From assembly GCA_000231825.2 (NCBI GenBank), contig JH720403.1, positions 23,879 to 87,878 on the forward strand: DNA of 64,000 bases, given 5' to 3'. Each line of letters opens with the position of its first letter. The stretch's first letter is position 1. The DNA comes from Tetrahymena elliotti 4EA. Taxonomy: Eukaryota; Ciliophora; Oligohymenophorea; Hymenostomatida; Tetrahymenidae. This document shows positions 25,181-36,957 of this stretch, in pieces. The position numbers and the translations under genes are program-made. The notes below the pieces were generated by a model. The model made no database searches, was not told the origin of the DNA, and worked only from the letters and a program-made list of their open reading frames with translations.

Positions 25181-25756
25181 GTATAGTATTACTTTTATTT
25201 ATCAAACAATTATGTATATTGTATTATATCACAACCATTAATAATTCTGAAAACACAAATGATAAAACTTTTTAGTCAATTTTTTTCTAAAAAAATTTCC
25301 TAATTTCATCTTCAAGCAAAAGTGTAAAGCTACTCCAAATTAAAAACTGGTAAATTAAATTAAATTTCCTGTGTATAAAAAACTTATTAATATTTTAACC
25401 TTAATTTATTTTATATAATAGCTGTGCTGCATCTTAATAAATAAATTTATAATTCAGTAAGCTTTTTAATTTTTTATTAATTTACATAATTCTGCTAATA
25501 ATCAAAGAAAAATACTAAATTCTGTTGTGTTAATAGCAAAAAACTTCTGATATTATAATCTTATATATTTATAATTTGTTTATAATCCTACTCCATTCTA
25601 TGCTATTTATTATTTATAAACATAAATTAATGAATCGAGAGCAGAAAAATCTGATTAACTTAAAAAAATTAAGAATCTACTTCTATTAAATTAAAAGATA
25701 CTCTATTTAGAATAAGAGGATACAGAAATTTTATGCAAAACAGATTATATTTAAGC
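25181..25756. other. convergent spacer, no gene seen
   Basis: Lies between the 3' ends of QTRT2 (+) and the PSMG4-like gene (-). No coding-like frame or repeat was found. Confidence 0.45.
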
Positions 25757-26228
25757 TCAATTTTAGTTTTTTTTAGAAATAACATCTGCAAGTTATTCGT
25801 TTATTAATTTAGTTATCATAAGATAAAATCCAGGGTCTTGTTTGCTCTCTAAATTGTATGAAAGACAGATATTATGCTTACTCTTTTTACCTATTAAAAA
25901 ACCATTAAATCCTAAAATTTTAAATATTAATATACATAATGATCTAGCCAATGTTTAAATATATTATTCATCTTATCTTCCCTAGTCGTCTTTAACACAA
26001 GTTGCTGTTGGGAAATCCTCCTTTATTTAAGTTTAAAAAATTCAAAATTCTATTGCTTATCTAAAGCATAATAAAATTTACATATTTTGTCTACATTGCC
26101 ATATGAATATTTGTTAAATTAAGTTCTCTATCAGCCACAACTAAAATAATTTATTCCTATAATAATGTGAAATGCAAAAGAATATCCATATTCTCAACTT
26201 TTAAAAATCTGGTGGCTGTTTCAATCAT
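25757..26228 (-). CDS. PSMG4: proteasome assembly chaperone 4-like protein
   Basis: Three exons, 26228-26082, 26020-25936 and 25890-25757, give 121 residues (animal PSMG4 has 123). Similarity runs in order along the family: LLHFTLLQEQIILVVAD strand pair, then NLTNIHMAMQTKYEDFP (compare the NLAVAMCSRYDSIP segment of PSMG4), then LARSL, KHNICLSYNLESKQDPGF (compare VFVSYNL) and a C-terminal helix LMITKLINEQLADV. PSMG4 forms a heterodimer with PSMG3 and helps assemble the alpha ring of the 20S proteasome. The second intron is only 45 nt and a multiple of three, so it can also be read through; removing it restores the spacing of the family. The identification is by eye from a fast-evolving family. 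Confidence 0.68.
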
Positions 26229-26678
26229 TTTTTTTCTTGCTATTTTACTAATTGCTTTAAAGTTTTAACTGTTTAATCAAATCTTGATGATTTTTAAGAA
26301 TTTTTGGTGAAAAATAAATCTTTATCAAAATTTAGAAATTTTCAAAGTATAGATATTCAATATTTTTGAAGCATAAACAGTATCATTGCAAAAATGAAAT
26401 TGTACAAATACTTCAAAATATGAAAGAAACCATTTTAGAAATAAATGAAGGCTTTATTTAATTTAAAAAGAAAATATTTATCTCTATAAATTGCTAAAAA
26501 TTATTCTATTGTTATTTTTTGTTCATTATTAGATATATCTAAAATAATTTATCAATTAAATAGAAATTCTGAAATATTCTTTTGCAAATAAAAGTTAATA
26601 CTTGACTTCAGCAGTAGGCATTTAATAAGATAAATTTTTCAAACTAAAATTAAAGTTAATAGAAGTATAGTAAATATA
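26229..26678. other. divergent intergenic region, no gene seen
   Basis: A 450-bp spacer separating the starts of the PSMG4-like gene (-) and the TIM22-type gene (+). It must contain both promoters; no element was recognised. Confidence 0.5.
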
Positions 26679-27826
26679 ATGAGTAGTCTACAATATTATT
26701 AATCAGATTTATAAGCAAACCTTTTAAAATAGAAATTTCAACTGCCTACATAATTCGATTAAAATTATTTAAAACCCGTCTAATTAAGCAATGGAGCTAA
26801 ACTAACAAATCCATATAGTAATTTAAATTTTTTTCATTTTGGAACTATCTTTCAATCAACAATTAATTAAAATGATACAAAATTATAAAAAAAGAAAGAG
26901 TAACAGGGCTAGAAAATAACTGCGCTATGAAGGCAGCTTTTGCAGCAGGCGGTGGTTGGGTTATGGGTTTTGGTATGGCCATGTTTATGAATGCTGTTGA
27001 AATGAGAGATATTGAATAAATAGGAAGTGGAAGAGTTTCCACTAAAATGACAATAGCCGTATGAATAATTAATTTAACTTTTCTTTTTAATTTTTTTTTC
27101 ATAGAAATATTATGATCTTTTTTATAGTTATATTCATAATATCAATACAAACTCTTTCTTTTGATTAACAAATACATATTCACAACTTAATTTTCAAAGG
27201 AAATCAATAGAAAAACTAAATGCATTTTTACAATTTAATTAAATAGAAAGATTTGAGAAAAATAAAAGGAACAGCTAGATCTCTTGCTATTTTTGGTACA
27301 TTCTTCTCTGTTTTTGAATGCTAAGTTGAAAAAGTAAACAATTAATTTTCATTGAAAAATTTACTTTCTCCTTATTTCTTATTTAGAAGTTAGTTTAACT
27401 TAACTTAACTTACTATACATTTGAATTATTTTTTAAATACCTTTAAAAATCTATTCTAAAGCCAAATAAACTTTTATTTTTTTTAAATACTCAACTAGCT
27501 AAGAATAAGAGACGATCCCATTAATGGTTTTTATTCTGGTGCCTTTACTTCTATGATTATTTCCATGAACTGTAAAAATTTAAAAATTAATTTAATAAAC
27601 ATAATTAACTGCAACATTCAAATTGAACCCTAGTGGTATTCCAAATTACTTTTTCATTCAGTTGAAAAAATTCAAATTTAATACTTAATGGATTTTGTAA
27701 AAAATGGTTGGCTTCATATTTTTTATTCTAATAGTGCTCAAAGGTAAAAGTTTGTTGTGGGCAGGATTCACAGGAGGTATTATGGGTATGGGATTTTATT
27801 ATATGCAATTCTTGATGATGCATTGA
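26679..27826 (+). CDS. TIM22: mitochondrial inner-membrane translocase subunit, TIM22 type
   Basis: Five exons: 26679-26817, 26895-27058, 27247-27333, 27499-27571 and 27735-27826; total 555 nt, 184 residues, phase kept throughout. After an N-terminal arm with QLPTQFDQ, the Tim17/22/23 fold is seen as four hydrophobic, Gly-rich segments: NNCAMKAAFAAGGGWVMGFG; a second with ARSLAIFGTFFSVFECQVEK; a third with NGFYSGAFTSMIISMN; and a last with LLWAGFTGGIMGMGFYYMQF. The Cys before the first helix and the Cys in FECQ match conserved positions of Tim22. The protein would form the channel of the carrier translocase inserting multi-pass proteins into the mitochondrial inner membrane. Ciliate Tim17/22/23 paralogues are hard to separate, so TIM17 or TIM23 remains possible but less likely. 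Confidence 0.85.
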
Positions 27827-29502
27827 AAATAAGGCTAGACTAACAACAACATAAAAATTTTTTAGAAAAATAGTAAATATTTTAAAAATTAAATCAGCTA
27901 GCATCATTCGTATAAGTGGTAAGCTAAAAGTAAGTACATAAATACAATCAGCCATAAATAAAAAAAGAAGGGCTTTATAATTAATTAATAAATTTAAATA
28001 TCTGTAAACTTTACTAAAATAACACATATTTCATATTGTTTTTCTATTTTAGCAAATTTCTATCCCTAAAAATATTTATTTATCTTCAATTAAAACTTAA
28101 AAAAATAATTTATCAATATTTATTAGTATTATATGCCATTCTTATTTTTATGAAAAAAGCTAACATTCTTTACATGACCTAACAATTTTCTAATTTTTAT
28201 TTCATCAACATTACACTAAAAAAACGTGTTTTGACCCTTTATGATATCATATAGATTTTAAATTAATTAAGATTACATATAATATCTCATTTATTTACCA
28301 TTCTTTAAATTTTAAATATTGCTAGTAGGATACTTCTAACTCAATTTTAAGTCACACCAAAATTCAATCCAAAATAAATGCAAATAACTTTTAATCAATA
28401 ATTAACATATCTAATAAAATTTAAAATCATTTGTTAGTATTTCAAATATATTTTATTACTTTAGATACACACACACATACACTCTATTTTTGAGTAAACA
28501 AAAAAATATCTTTTCAAATAACTTAAAAGAACAAAAATTCAAGATTAAATGTAATTTACTTAAAGAAGATATGTCTTCATTAAAATTCTGAAAATTTTTA
28601 ATCAAAATATTTTAAAATAAAAAAAAATAATTGAAAATCAGAATTAAATTCACTCAGATATCTTTATCAAAATATAGTCGTTTGTCAAATTTAAACATTT
28701 ACTTGAATAATAAGTAATTTATGTTTTATTACAAAAATAATATGTTTTTAGCTAAATAAAGAATAAATAAAATAGTTATAAATAATCATCTTTAATTTAA
28801 AGAAATCATTTCATCGTTCAAATATTTATAATTACTACTTGTTTTATGTTATTAAAATTATATGCTAGAATTGCAAAATGATATTTCTATTAGAAGCAAG
28901 CACTTGCTTGAATTAATTGAAAATTTTTCTATAACTTGCAAAAGTATTGAAATTATATTCTATTTTTTTTGTTGGATTTAGAAATCTTTTTTATAATTCA
29001 ATTGAATTTTGTTATAATTTCTATCTTACAAGAAAACAATATTTTTAATTAATATTTTTCAAGTTATCTTAAATACCCTAGGGGTCGTTTTTCATTATAA
29101 TTATTTATATTTATATTGTCAATTATTAAGAAATTTTCTAAAGATTTTCTATCTTAAATATGAAGATATTTCCTATTTTAATAACTTCAGGTTTTTTTAT
29201 TTTTTATCAATGATATCATGAAAAACTTTTACAAAACAACCTCATTCTGCTTCTTCAATTTTTTTTGTAAATAACAAAATACTTATTTTATTTTAACATA
29301 AAATAAAAGAGATAAATCAATAATCAATCAAACTAAGTTGAAATAGTTTTTAATTTTATTATAATTATAATTTAAAATATTGCAAATAGCAAGTAAAAAA
29401 TAATTTCTTTTTAAAATTTTCAAAATAGATGTTTTACATAGATTATAAAAATGGTATTTTGTTACAAATGATACTAAGAATTGCAAATTTAATTATATTT
29501 TT
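27827..29502. other. convergent spacer, no gene seen
   Basis: 1.7 kb between the 3' ends of the TIM22-type gene (+) and the aldehyde dehydrogenase (-). A hydrophobic minus-strand frame at 27728-28027 overlaps the last TIM22 exon and was rejected. A short (AC)n tract lies near 28467-28483. Confidence 0.45.
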
Positions 29503-30981
29503 TCAAGCCATGGGATTAGGTAAGCTGAAGTAAACTGATTTAAGTTGGGTATATTCAAGCAAACCTTCCTCACCATTGTCTTTACCAAAACCGGACTCTT
29601 TGTATCCTCCAAATGGCATTTAGTGAGCACTTAAAGCTCCTTGATTGATATAGAAGGAACCAGCCTTAACTTCTCTAACGAATTTTTCGACATTTCCTGC
29701 ATTTTGAGTGACAGCATATGCAGCTAATCCATAGTTAGTGTCATTAGCTCTCTTAATGACTTCATCTAAAGTCTTCCAGGGTTTTAAAACAACTAAAACA
29801 GGTCCAAATATTTCTTCTCTTGCAAGTTTAGAATGATCATCAACATTGACAAAAATAGTAGGTTTAATGAAGTATCCCTTGTTTCCCCATCTTTCTCCAC
29901 CCATAAAGCATTCAAGCTTTTCTACATCCTTAGCATGGTTAATGTAACTCATAACTCTATCGAATTGCAACTTGCTTACTTAAGGACCGTGATTAGAATT
30001 TTATACTTCAAATGAGTCTCCAATTACAACATTCTATCCATATTCTTTAAGCTTTTAAAGAAGCTTTTCATAAATATCTTCATGGACGAATAAACGAGTA
30101 CCAGCATCACAAGATTAGCCCATATTGAACATACAGCCATACCAAGCTACTTCAGCAGCCTTTTCAAGATCAGCATCTGGGAAAATCACAACAGGACTCT
30201 TACCTCCTAATTCCAAAACAATCTTTTTGAGATTAGTTTAGGAACTTGCTTCCAAAATTTTTCTTCCAACTAAAGATGAACCTGTGAAAGAGATTTTGCT
30301 AATTCTTTTACTATGGGTAATAGCTACACCAGCAATGTGTCCGTAACCAGGAACGACATTGAAAACACCAGGTGGGAATCCAGCTTCATTAACAAGTTCG
30401 CAAAGTCTTAAAACTGTTAATGGGGTAACTTCTGAGGGTTTAAGGACAATACAATTTCCAGCAGCCAAAGCAGGGGCGTATTTCCATTCAGCCATCATTA
30501 AGGGGAAATTCCAAGGGGAAATAAGTCCTACAACACCATAAGGTTCTCTTCTAGTGTAGAAAATCTATTAGTCAAGAGAACTAAAAGTTTTACCTGTAAT
30601 TTTATCAGCCCATCCTGCATAGTATCTTAAGTGACCAATAACATCATTAATGTCAAAAGTTGAACCTTCTAAAGGCTTTCCGTTATCTAATGACTCTAAG
30701 GCAATGAATTCTTCTTTGTTGGCCTCTAATAAACTTGCAAGCTTCAACAAATATTCAGTACGATCTCTTTAAGGGAGCTTAGACCAAATTGGGAAAGCAG
30801 CTTCAGCGGCATCAATGGCTAATTCTACATCTTATTCAGTAGCTTCAGCGATTTCACAAATGACTTCTTCAGTGGCAGGATTAACAACAGGAATGGTTTT
30901 CTTCTAGACACCATCAACAAACTTTCCATTAATGAAGAGTTTAGTCTAGAACTTAGTAGGCTTTTGATATACTTTGCTCAT
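29503..30981 (-). CDS. NAD(P)-dependent aldehyde dehydrogenase, ALDH1/2-like
   Basis: One uninterrupted 492-residue frame, the normal length of the class. Rossmann and active-site features appear in order: [51 protein letters not shown], the general base Glu257 in [10 protein letters not shown], the nucleophile Cys291 in [19 protein letters not shown] and [18 protein letters not shown]. It oxidises an aldehyde to the acid with NAD(P)+, through a thiohemiacetal on Cys291. No targeting peptide is obvious, so it is probably cytosolic. Codon use is richer in G and C than elsewhere in the window, as expected for a well-expressed gene. It is divergently arranged with the TauD-type dioxygenase. The aldehyde substrate cannot be fixed from sequence. 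Confidence 0.95.
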
Positions 30982-32064
30982 TAAATCTAGGAAGTAAAAT
31001 AAGGCTTTTTAATAAATTTATTATTTTTTCTATGTTTGGTGAAAAGAGACGTTTTAATTGATATAAATATCTATTGTTTTATAATAAATATTTGATGATT
31101 TTCAACAATATAAAAGGAAGGTAAAGAGATATTTCATTCAAAGTATTTTTAAACTCAAAAAGTATTTACACATATATAAAGAATACTTAATCCCCTTTTT
31201 AGATTGTTTAATAATAATAATAATAATAAAAAATACATTTCCCACGTACAATTACTTACTCATTCTTAATTAATATCAGAGCATTTTTGACGAAACATTT
31301 GTTTATTTACTTATTTCTAATGTAAACATTTGATTCTGATTTCTTTTACACAAATGAAAAAAATAAATAAATTATTTACTTTGAATTAAATTATTTTTTC
31401 CAACTTTTACATTTAAAAATGCTGGAATAATAAATTATTCCTTTTATTTTTATAATTGAAAAAATGGTGATAGTCCAATTAAATAATATCTAATTTTGTT
31501 TATAATTAGTAATACCCACCTTCAATACTTTAGTCCTATTTATAGTCAGAAAAAAGAATGATCTATTTCATCATAAACAACAAAAAACAAAAAATATTCT
31601 TTTATAATTTTTATAATGAGAAATTGGAACAGTAGTTAACTTTGATGGAAACTTTTGATAAACAATTGTAGTTGATCAGAGTATTGCTTTTTAATATTCC
31701 TTTAATATTTTTTTCAACTAATTAAATCACATACTTACCCCTTAGATTTTTAAATTTAAATCTACTTCCTCAATTATTAATTTTTATCAAAAAATCACGT
31801 TTATTTATTTTTCAAATTTCTTTTTGTCGTTTTTTTTGTTAATTCAAGTTTTTACCCAGCTATTTTTTGATAGAATTAGTATATAACATAAAACTTTTTT
31901 GCTTTATTAGCTCCTCTCAGCTTGTGATTCTACTCACAAGATTTATTTTAAAAGCTACTATCGCAATTTAAACATCTATAATCAATTTTAAAAAAACAAA
32001 AAATTTTTTATAAAACCAACATAGCAAATAACAACAAAAAAGTTAAGTTTCCAAATAATTATAA
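30982..32064. other. shared promoter region of ALDH and dioxygenase genes
   Basis: A 1.1-kb divergent intergenic region. It contains a (TAA)n tract at about 31211-31229 and AT-rich DNA without coding-like frames. Both flanking genes start here, so it is the most likely site of any co-regulation. Confidence 0.5.
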
Positions 32065-32880
32065 ATGCAAGCATCAGGAAGTCAATTAGGATTTATTGTT
32101 GATAATATTGATTGCATTAAAGCAACTGCATAAGACATTGAAAGAATCAAAACAGCCCTTTGGGAACATGGTACAATTTGTATTAAGAATTAAAATCTTG
32201 ACGCAGGATAGTAAGTAGACTTTGCTTCTAAGTTCGGTTCAATAATTGTCCGTCCTCCTTATTATGCTCCAGATTTTAGAGAGCCTGGCCACCCTGCTAT
32301 CATCAGAGTAGGTAATGTTGGTGTTGGAGGGGTTCCTCTTCAAAAACCTCAAGATGCAGAACTTTGGCATAAAGATGGTTCATTTGAATAACCTGGAAAG
32401 AATTTCATACTGAGCTTCTTGCATCCTAAGATAATTACATAAGTTGGAGGTTAGACTGGTTTTGTTGATTGTGAAGACACCTACAAAAAATTGCCTGCAG
32501 AAGTTAAAGAACAGTTAGAAGGTGCAACAGTTCTTGAAACAAGTAAGACTAACTCCTTCTTTAGCAACGTCATGAAAGAAGAAGAGCACTTTGAAGATTC
32601 TCACCATAAAATATTCTAAATTCATCCTATTTCTAAGAGACCTATTCACTTCTTAACCCACAGAAATTATCAAGTTACCCTTAAAAATGGTGAAAAAGTA
32701 GATTCTACTCCTTTCGTAGATGAATTTGAAAAGTATTACAACATCTACTCCCACAAGTGGAGTCCTGGTGATTTAGTCATTTGGGATAACTACAGAGTCA
32801 TACATAAATCAATGGGAGGTTATGGTAACTCTTAAAGACTTTTTTTCAGAGTTTAATGCAGAGTAGAACCCCCATATTGA
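32065..32880 (+). CDS. TauD/TfdA-family Fe(II)/2-oxoglutarate dioxygenase
   Basis: An intronless 271-residue frame, typical for TauD-type enzymes. The iron triad is visible: His102 and Asp104 in LWHKDGSFEQP, and His247 in WDNYRVIHKSMGG. An Arg about 11-15 residues later (QRLFFRVQCR) would bind 2-oxoglutarate. The early GTICIKNQNLDAGQQVDFAS segment matches the family opening strand. Enzymes of this group hydroxylate small organic acids, amines or sulfonates while decarboxylating 2-oxoglutarate. The short length argues against gamma-butyrobetaine or trimethyllysine hydroxylase, which carry an extra N-terminal domain. The neighbouring aldehyde dehydrogenase, read in the opposite direction, could act on an aldehyde released by it, which is inference only. 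Confidence 0.9.
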
Positions 32881-33289
32881 TTGATTCTTTAAGTCCATTT
32901 AATTACCTTTACTCCAAAAATTTATTTGAAAATACATAATAAAATATAGAAATTTACAATCTATTAACATAAAAGCATAATTAAAAGTAGGAATTATAAA
33001 CTGCATATTTATTTTCATGTACGCTAATTAAAGTTTACTTTCACACTTTTTTAAATACAGTTTTCTCACTTTTTTATTTTTAGTAAAAAAAATTAGGAGT
33101 AAAGTCCATGACAATATTTTCATCATTATCCTAAAAAAATAATCACAAATGCCCTACTTTGCTTTCTGATTATCAGCATAATTTAATTTTTATACAAAAG
33201 CATTAATAAATTTCTTAAGAATAAATTTTATTTTTTGATCCATATAAAATTTAGAAAAGAACATAAAAAAATTCTTAACAAATATTTGA
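32881..33289. other. AT-rich spacer, no gene seen
   Basis: Sequence between the dioxygenase gene and the first repeat unit of the large gene array. Nothing was recognised in it. Confidence 0.45.
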
Positions 33290-33439
33290 ATTATTTGTTT
33301 TTAAAAATACAATTTTATCAAAATAATTCAAAGCCATTTAATCTCCATTTGTTCAATTTTAAGAAATTGCAAACATTCAACCAAAAAACTTTATTATAAA
33401 AATAATTTTTAATTTTAAATAACATTTATTTTAGCAAAT

Positions 33440-33478
33440 TATATATATATATATATATATATAGTACCCTAGGGTACT
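33440..33478. repeat. AT microsatellite plus 16-bp palindrome
   Basis: An (AT)n run is followed directly by the perfect palindrome AGTACCCTAGGGTACT (33463-33478), then GCCTTGCGGCTACATAC. The same palindrome with AT run and a related GGC/GTATGTAGC flank occurs in reverse orientation at 54795-54860. It sits inside a duplicated spacer that elsewhere lacks it, so it marks an insertion. Confidence 0.9.
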
Positions 33479-33520
33479 GCCTTGCGGCTACATACGTATG
33501 TTTATAGTTATAGTCTTTTT

Positions 33521-33620
33521 NNNNNNNNNNNNNNNNNNNNNNNNNNNNNNNNNNNNNNNNNNNNNNNNNNNNNNNNNNNNNNNNNNNNNNNNNNNNNNNN
33601 NNNNNNNNNNNNNNNNNNNN
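33521..33620. other. assembly gap, 100 N
   Basis: Exactly 100 N, the usual placeholder for a gap of unknown size. It starts 43 bp after the palindrome, and array spacer sequence resumes right after it, so the missing sequence is probably an inserted element. Confidence 0.95.
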
Positions 33621-34307
33621 ATTCATAAAAAATAAAAATATTTTTAAAATAAATTTCTTGCATTTTTTAACTTTAGATATATTTATGAAAAAAGAACTTA
33701 TGAGAATGAATAAAATTAAAATTTTACAAAGTAAAAGTATATGATGGGATGTCGATTTATTTTTTATATTCATTAGAGATATCTAATCTTAGTCTAATTC
33801 AATTCACGCAAAAATCTCTTAATGAAATAAACTAATTTCTAAATTTTAAGTAAATCTTGATTATTAAAATATTTTATTCAATTTTATTTGAATAATCATT
33901 TGTTTTAGTAAATAAATGATGAAAAATAATTTGCGCTTTATAGAAATACAAAAACTATTTTTATAATATTGAAAAAAATTACAGAGTATTATGTTAATAA
34001 GAGCAATATTAAAAATGTTTAATTTTGTATAAGTGGAAAATTAGGAGGAAAGCACATCAAATTTTTTCTTCAGAAACTAATTGAAAAATGAGTAAACTAA
34101 AAGATTGAGTTGATTAATATAAGGGTTTTGATATTTATTTCTTTAATAGAGAGTAGCTTTCTGAGTATCTTTTTATAGTTAGTTGATGTTTTTAATTTGA
34201 GTTTAATAAAGTATATGAATTCTGATTAATTAATATATTATTGGTGAATATAAATGAGTGGGGTATTAATTTTGTATTATTAAAGAAAAATACTTTGAAT
34301 CAAAAGG

Positions 34308-36302
34308 TTTTTCAAGAAATCAAATTTAGAAAAAAACAAAATAAATTTTTTTCAAAACTAAGGTAATTTTACAACTATTTTTAAAGTAAATATTTTAATT
34401 ATTTGAATTTATTAAATAGCTTCTTTTTTTGGTTAAAATATTGGATCAGTCAATAATTTTATTGGAATAACAAAATTACCTTAAATTCGCTCTCTCTATG
34501 TCTACGAATCATTTAGCATAGAAAAAATAGCTAGTGGAAACTATTTAGATTAAAAATTATATCTTAATTTAATAGATGAGGAAAATAATCCTTTTAATTT
34601 CATAGGATAGGATTTATACTATGACAAAAGTTCTTTCTAATTTTAGCTTTCAGCTGAGAATAATTCATAAATAATAATTTAGCAAGGAATGAATCCTGTC
34701 TTAAATAGGTTAATTGGTTTGTTTGAGTTAAACTTTTAATCTGTCTATAAATCATCTCAGAATCAAACAATTTACTTGATCTCTAATGAATTTGAAAAAA
34801 GCCCTCGCCTTTCTGTTAAGTTAAATCTTTAGTATAGAAACTGTTCAGTAGGAGAAATAGTCTAAGATACAAACTAATTTATAATGTAACTTATTTTAAG
34901 AATCATTATTGTATTTAAGTTATTTTTATTACAAAAAGATGCAAGAAATGTGTTGAAGGCACATACTCCTTAAAAGTACCTGATATGGTTAAGGACATGA
35001 ATTAGATTTAATGTCTTTCTTGTCCAGAGTCAGTATAATTTTGTGAAGGATCATAAATAAAGTTAAAAGATGGGTATTGGAGAGCAAATAACGAAACTGA
35101 CTAAATTTATACATGCTATTTTTTAATATTAAAAAAATAGATCCATTTCCCTTTTCATATTTAACAGCAAATTCATAACCCTTTAAGCAAATATGGCTGT
35201 ATAACTGGATTTGTAGGCCCTATCTGTAATAGTTGTGACAGTAAATAAGTTGTTTGGGATTAGCAATATGGTTTCAAGAATAATTTTTGTTATCCATGTA
35301 GTGAATAAGAAGATTAGATAAGATATGTGTGCATCTTTATTTTTTTCCACATCATTTATCTCACTTTTAGTTAGTATAATATGATGCAATCAAATATATT
35401 AAATATTAAGCTGAATATTTTTAAGAAAATTGGATTACTTATCACAGGTAGATTAAGTTCTTCAGGAAATCAAATTTCTTTAAGATATAAAATTTTAGTA
35501 AACTATTTATAGATACTTGCTTTATCTATTTAATTTGGAATCTTTAAATTTGATTTTTTATAAATTCCTGTAAATTTATTTGGTGATCCTTCTTCTCTAA
35601 CTGTTGCTTCATTTGATTGCTTGTTTAAAATGAGTGATGAGTATCCTCTTTGGTTAAATAGAATTTTAGCTTAAATTTTTAGCATATTGGTTATGTATGT
35701 TCTTACAATTATTATATTCCTTGCTTTGTAGTGTTACTAAAATAGAAGTTTGAAGCAAAGTTTGAAAAAAACTCCTTAAGTAACAAAAATGATTCTGGTT
35801 TATATCTATATCTTCTATCAGCCATCAATAGTAAAAAATTTCTCATTCTGTTTTTAATTACTGTAAAAACTCGTTTATAGTACATTGGATATAGGTACAA
35901 ATATTGGACCATTAAATAATTTTCATTTGTTGATTTGTAAAATCAAAAAATGGAATGGAATATTATAAAGTGAAGTTATTTTATGAATTACTTTTAAGGA
36001 TTCATACAAGTTTAAAAAAAAATTATATGAGTAAATACAAATTCAATTTCAAATCCTTTTTCAAATAGTGTTTAATATTTTAGATTATTATTGTTTTGAC
36101 TTGCTGGTTTTAGTTTAGGCTTATCTTTCTTTTTAGTTTTTTTTTTTTTGAACAATCTATAGTTGAGCCTATCATCTAAAATATCTTGCAGAATCCATCC
36201 ATTCGAATTGGTACAAATTATTAATTTGTTTTTTGTTTTAAGCTTAAAAATAATTAATGGAGGTAGTTTATACCCAGAAGAAGTAATTCTAAGGATTAAT
36301 GA
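34308..36302 (+). pseudogene. array copy A: C-terminal fragment of the giant membrane protein
   Basis: Homology to the complete member begins abruptly at 34308, in the end of its exon 9, with an in-frame TGA just upstream and no start codon. Exon equivalents are 34308-34362, 34420-34885 (466 nt, same as in the other copies) and 34939-35830, which carries a 36-nt in-frame insertion. All remain open: the SIEKIASGNYLDQKLYL segment, the cysteine-rich domain and the first membrane helices are intact. After the conserved donor at 35831 the usual helix exon is missing. Instead an acceptor near 36083 can join in frame to a hydrophobic stretch (IIIVLTCWFQFRLIFLFSF) and a hydrophilic tail ending at the TGA at 36300-36302. 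It is probably a deletion derivative; an active short gene with an unseen first exon is possible. Confidence 0.75.
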
Positions 36303-36584
36303 TGCTCTTTATTTTCATCCACTTGTTTTTTAAACTGCTATTCATTTATCTCCTAAATTTGCCAAAGTTTCTCCTTCTTACATATCAAAAAAAATGGATA
36401 TTTAATCCATATTAATTGCCTCCATATAATCTTTATTTTCAAAAAATTTCCTTCATATTATTTAACAAGCTCCCAAAATTCCTTTATCAATTGATAATCA
36501 AAAGATAAAATTTTTAAATTTCTAAATTAATTTCAAAAGTAACAAAGTTTACAAGAAAATAGGATAGATAAACGAGTAAATTAG
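36303..36584. other. spacer inside decayed copy A, no gene called
   Basis: Unrelated to the matching part of the complete gene. A ciliate-code frame (containing LYPEEVILRINDALYFH) is open from about 36250 to 36780, but has no start, no recognised motif and overlaps the transposase-like fragment. Confidence 0.3.
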
Positions 36585-36915
36585 ATGGATAAAGAGAGTG
36601 AGTACATTTCAAAACACTTAGGTGATGAAGTTAAATGGGGTATTATATCCATCAAATATTTTAAAAAAACCTACTCGAAAATTGAAGAAATGTTTGAAAC
36701 GCCAAAAGGAACTATTTCAAATGGAGTAAATACTGTAAATTAGGAACAGTAGATAATAACTATTATAATAACACAAATATGCATGATGAAAATATAACTG
36801 AGTAAATTTAGAATGTGATAGATAATATAGAGAGCAAAAAATTCTCATTAGATTAAATATAAAATATGTTACTTGAAAAGTATCAATAGAAAATAAGTAG
36901 AAAATGTAAATATTT
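36585..36915 (+). mobile_element. transposase-like helix-turn-helix fragment, frameshifted
   Basis: The frame from ATG 36585 reads MDKESEYISKHLGDEVKWGI, then a segment with KTYSKIEEMFETPKGTISNG, the spacing and hydrophobic pattern of the first helix-turn-helix of IS630/Tc1-mariner-type transposases. At about 36740 the likely continuation moves to another frame (from 36746: ENITEQIQNVIDNIESKKFS, then LDQIQNMLLEKYQQKISR), which looks like the second DNA-binding subdomain. No DDE catalytic domain follows. The fragment lies where exons 12-15 of array copy A should be, so it looks like a dead element that helped decay that copy. Family assignment is by pattern only. Confidence 0.45.
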
Positions 36916-36957
36916 TGATAAAATAAAATTATATGCTTATTTTATATTTAAAAATAG

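Larger units (their letters stand above)
33290..34305. repeat. array upstream unit, copy 1 (interrupted)
   Basis: Diverged copy of the spacer found before the other array members. The block TTTGTTTTTAAAAATACAATTTT...AATTCAAAGCCA at about 33296 recurs near 37611 and 61850, and TTTTGATATTTATTTCTTTAATAG at 34126 recurs near 38180, 51189 and 62470. It is broken at about 33440-33620 by an AT microsatellite, a palindrome and an assembly gap; the matching sequence resumes just after the gap. Confidence 0.75.

Noticed and set aside
27728..28027. 99-residue minus-strand frame, hydrophobic
   Set aside because: It is antisense to the last exon of the TIM22-type gene, whose identity is well supported; its hydrophobicity mirrors AT-rich DNA.
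33440..33500. Helitron terminus
   Set aside because: The palindrome beside AT is suggestive, but the CTRR end and the usual hairpin-to-end spacing are not seen.
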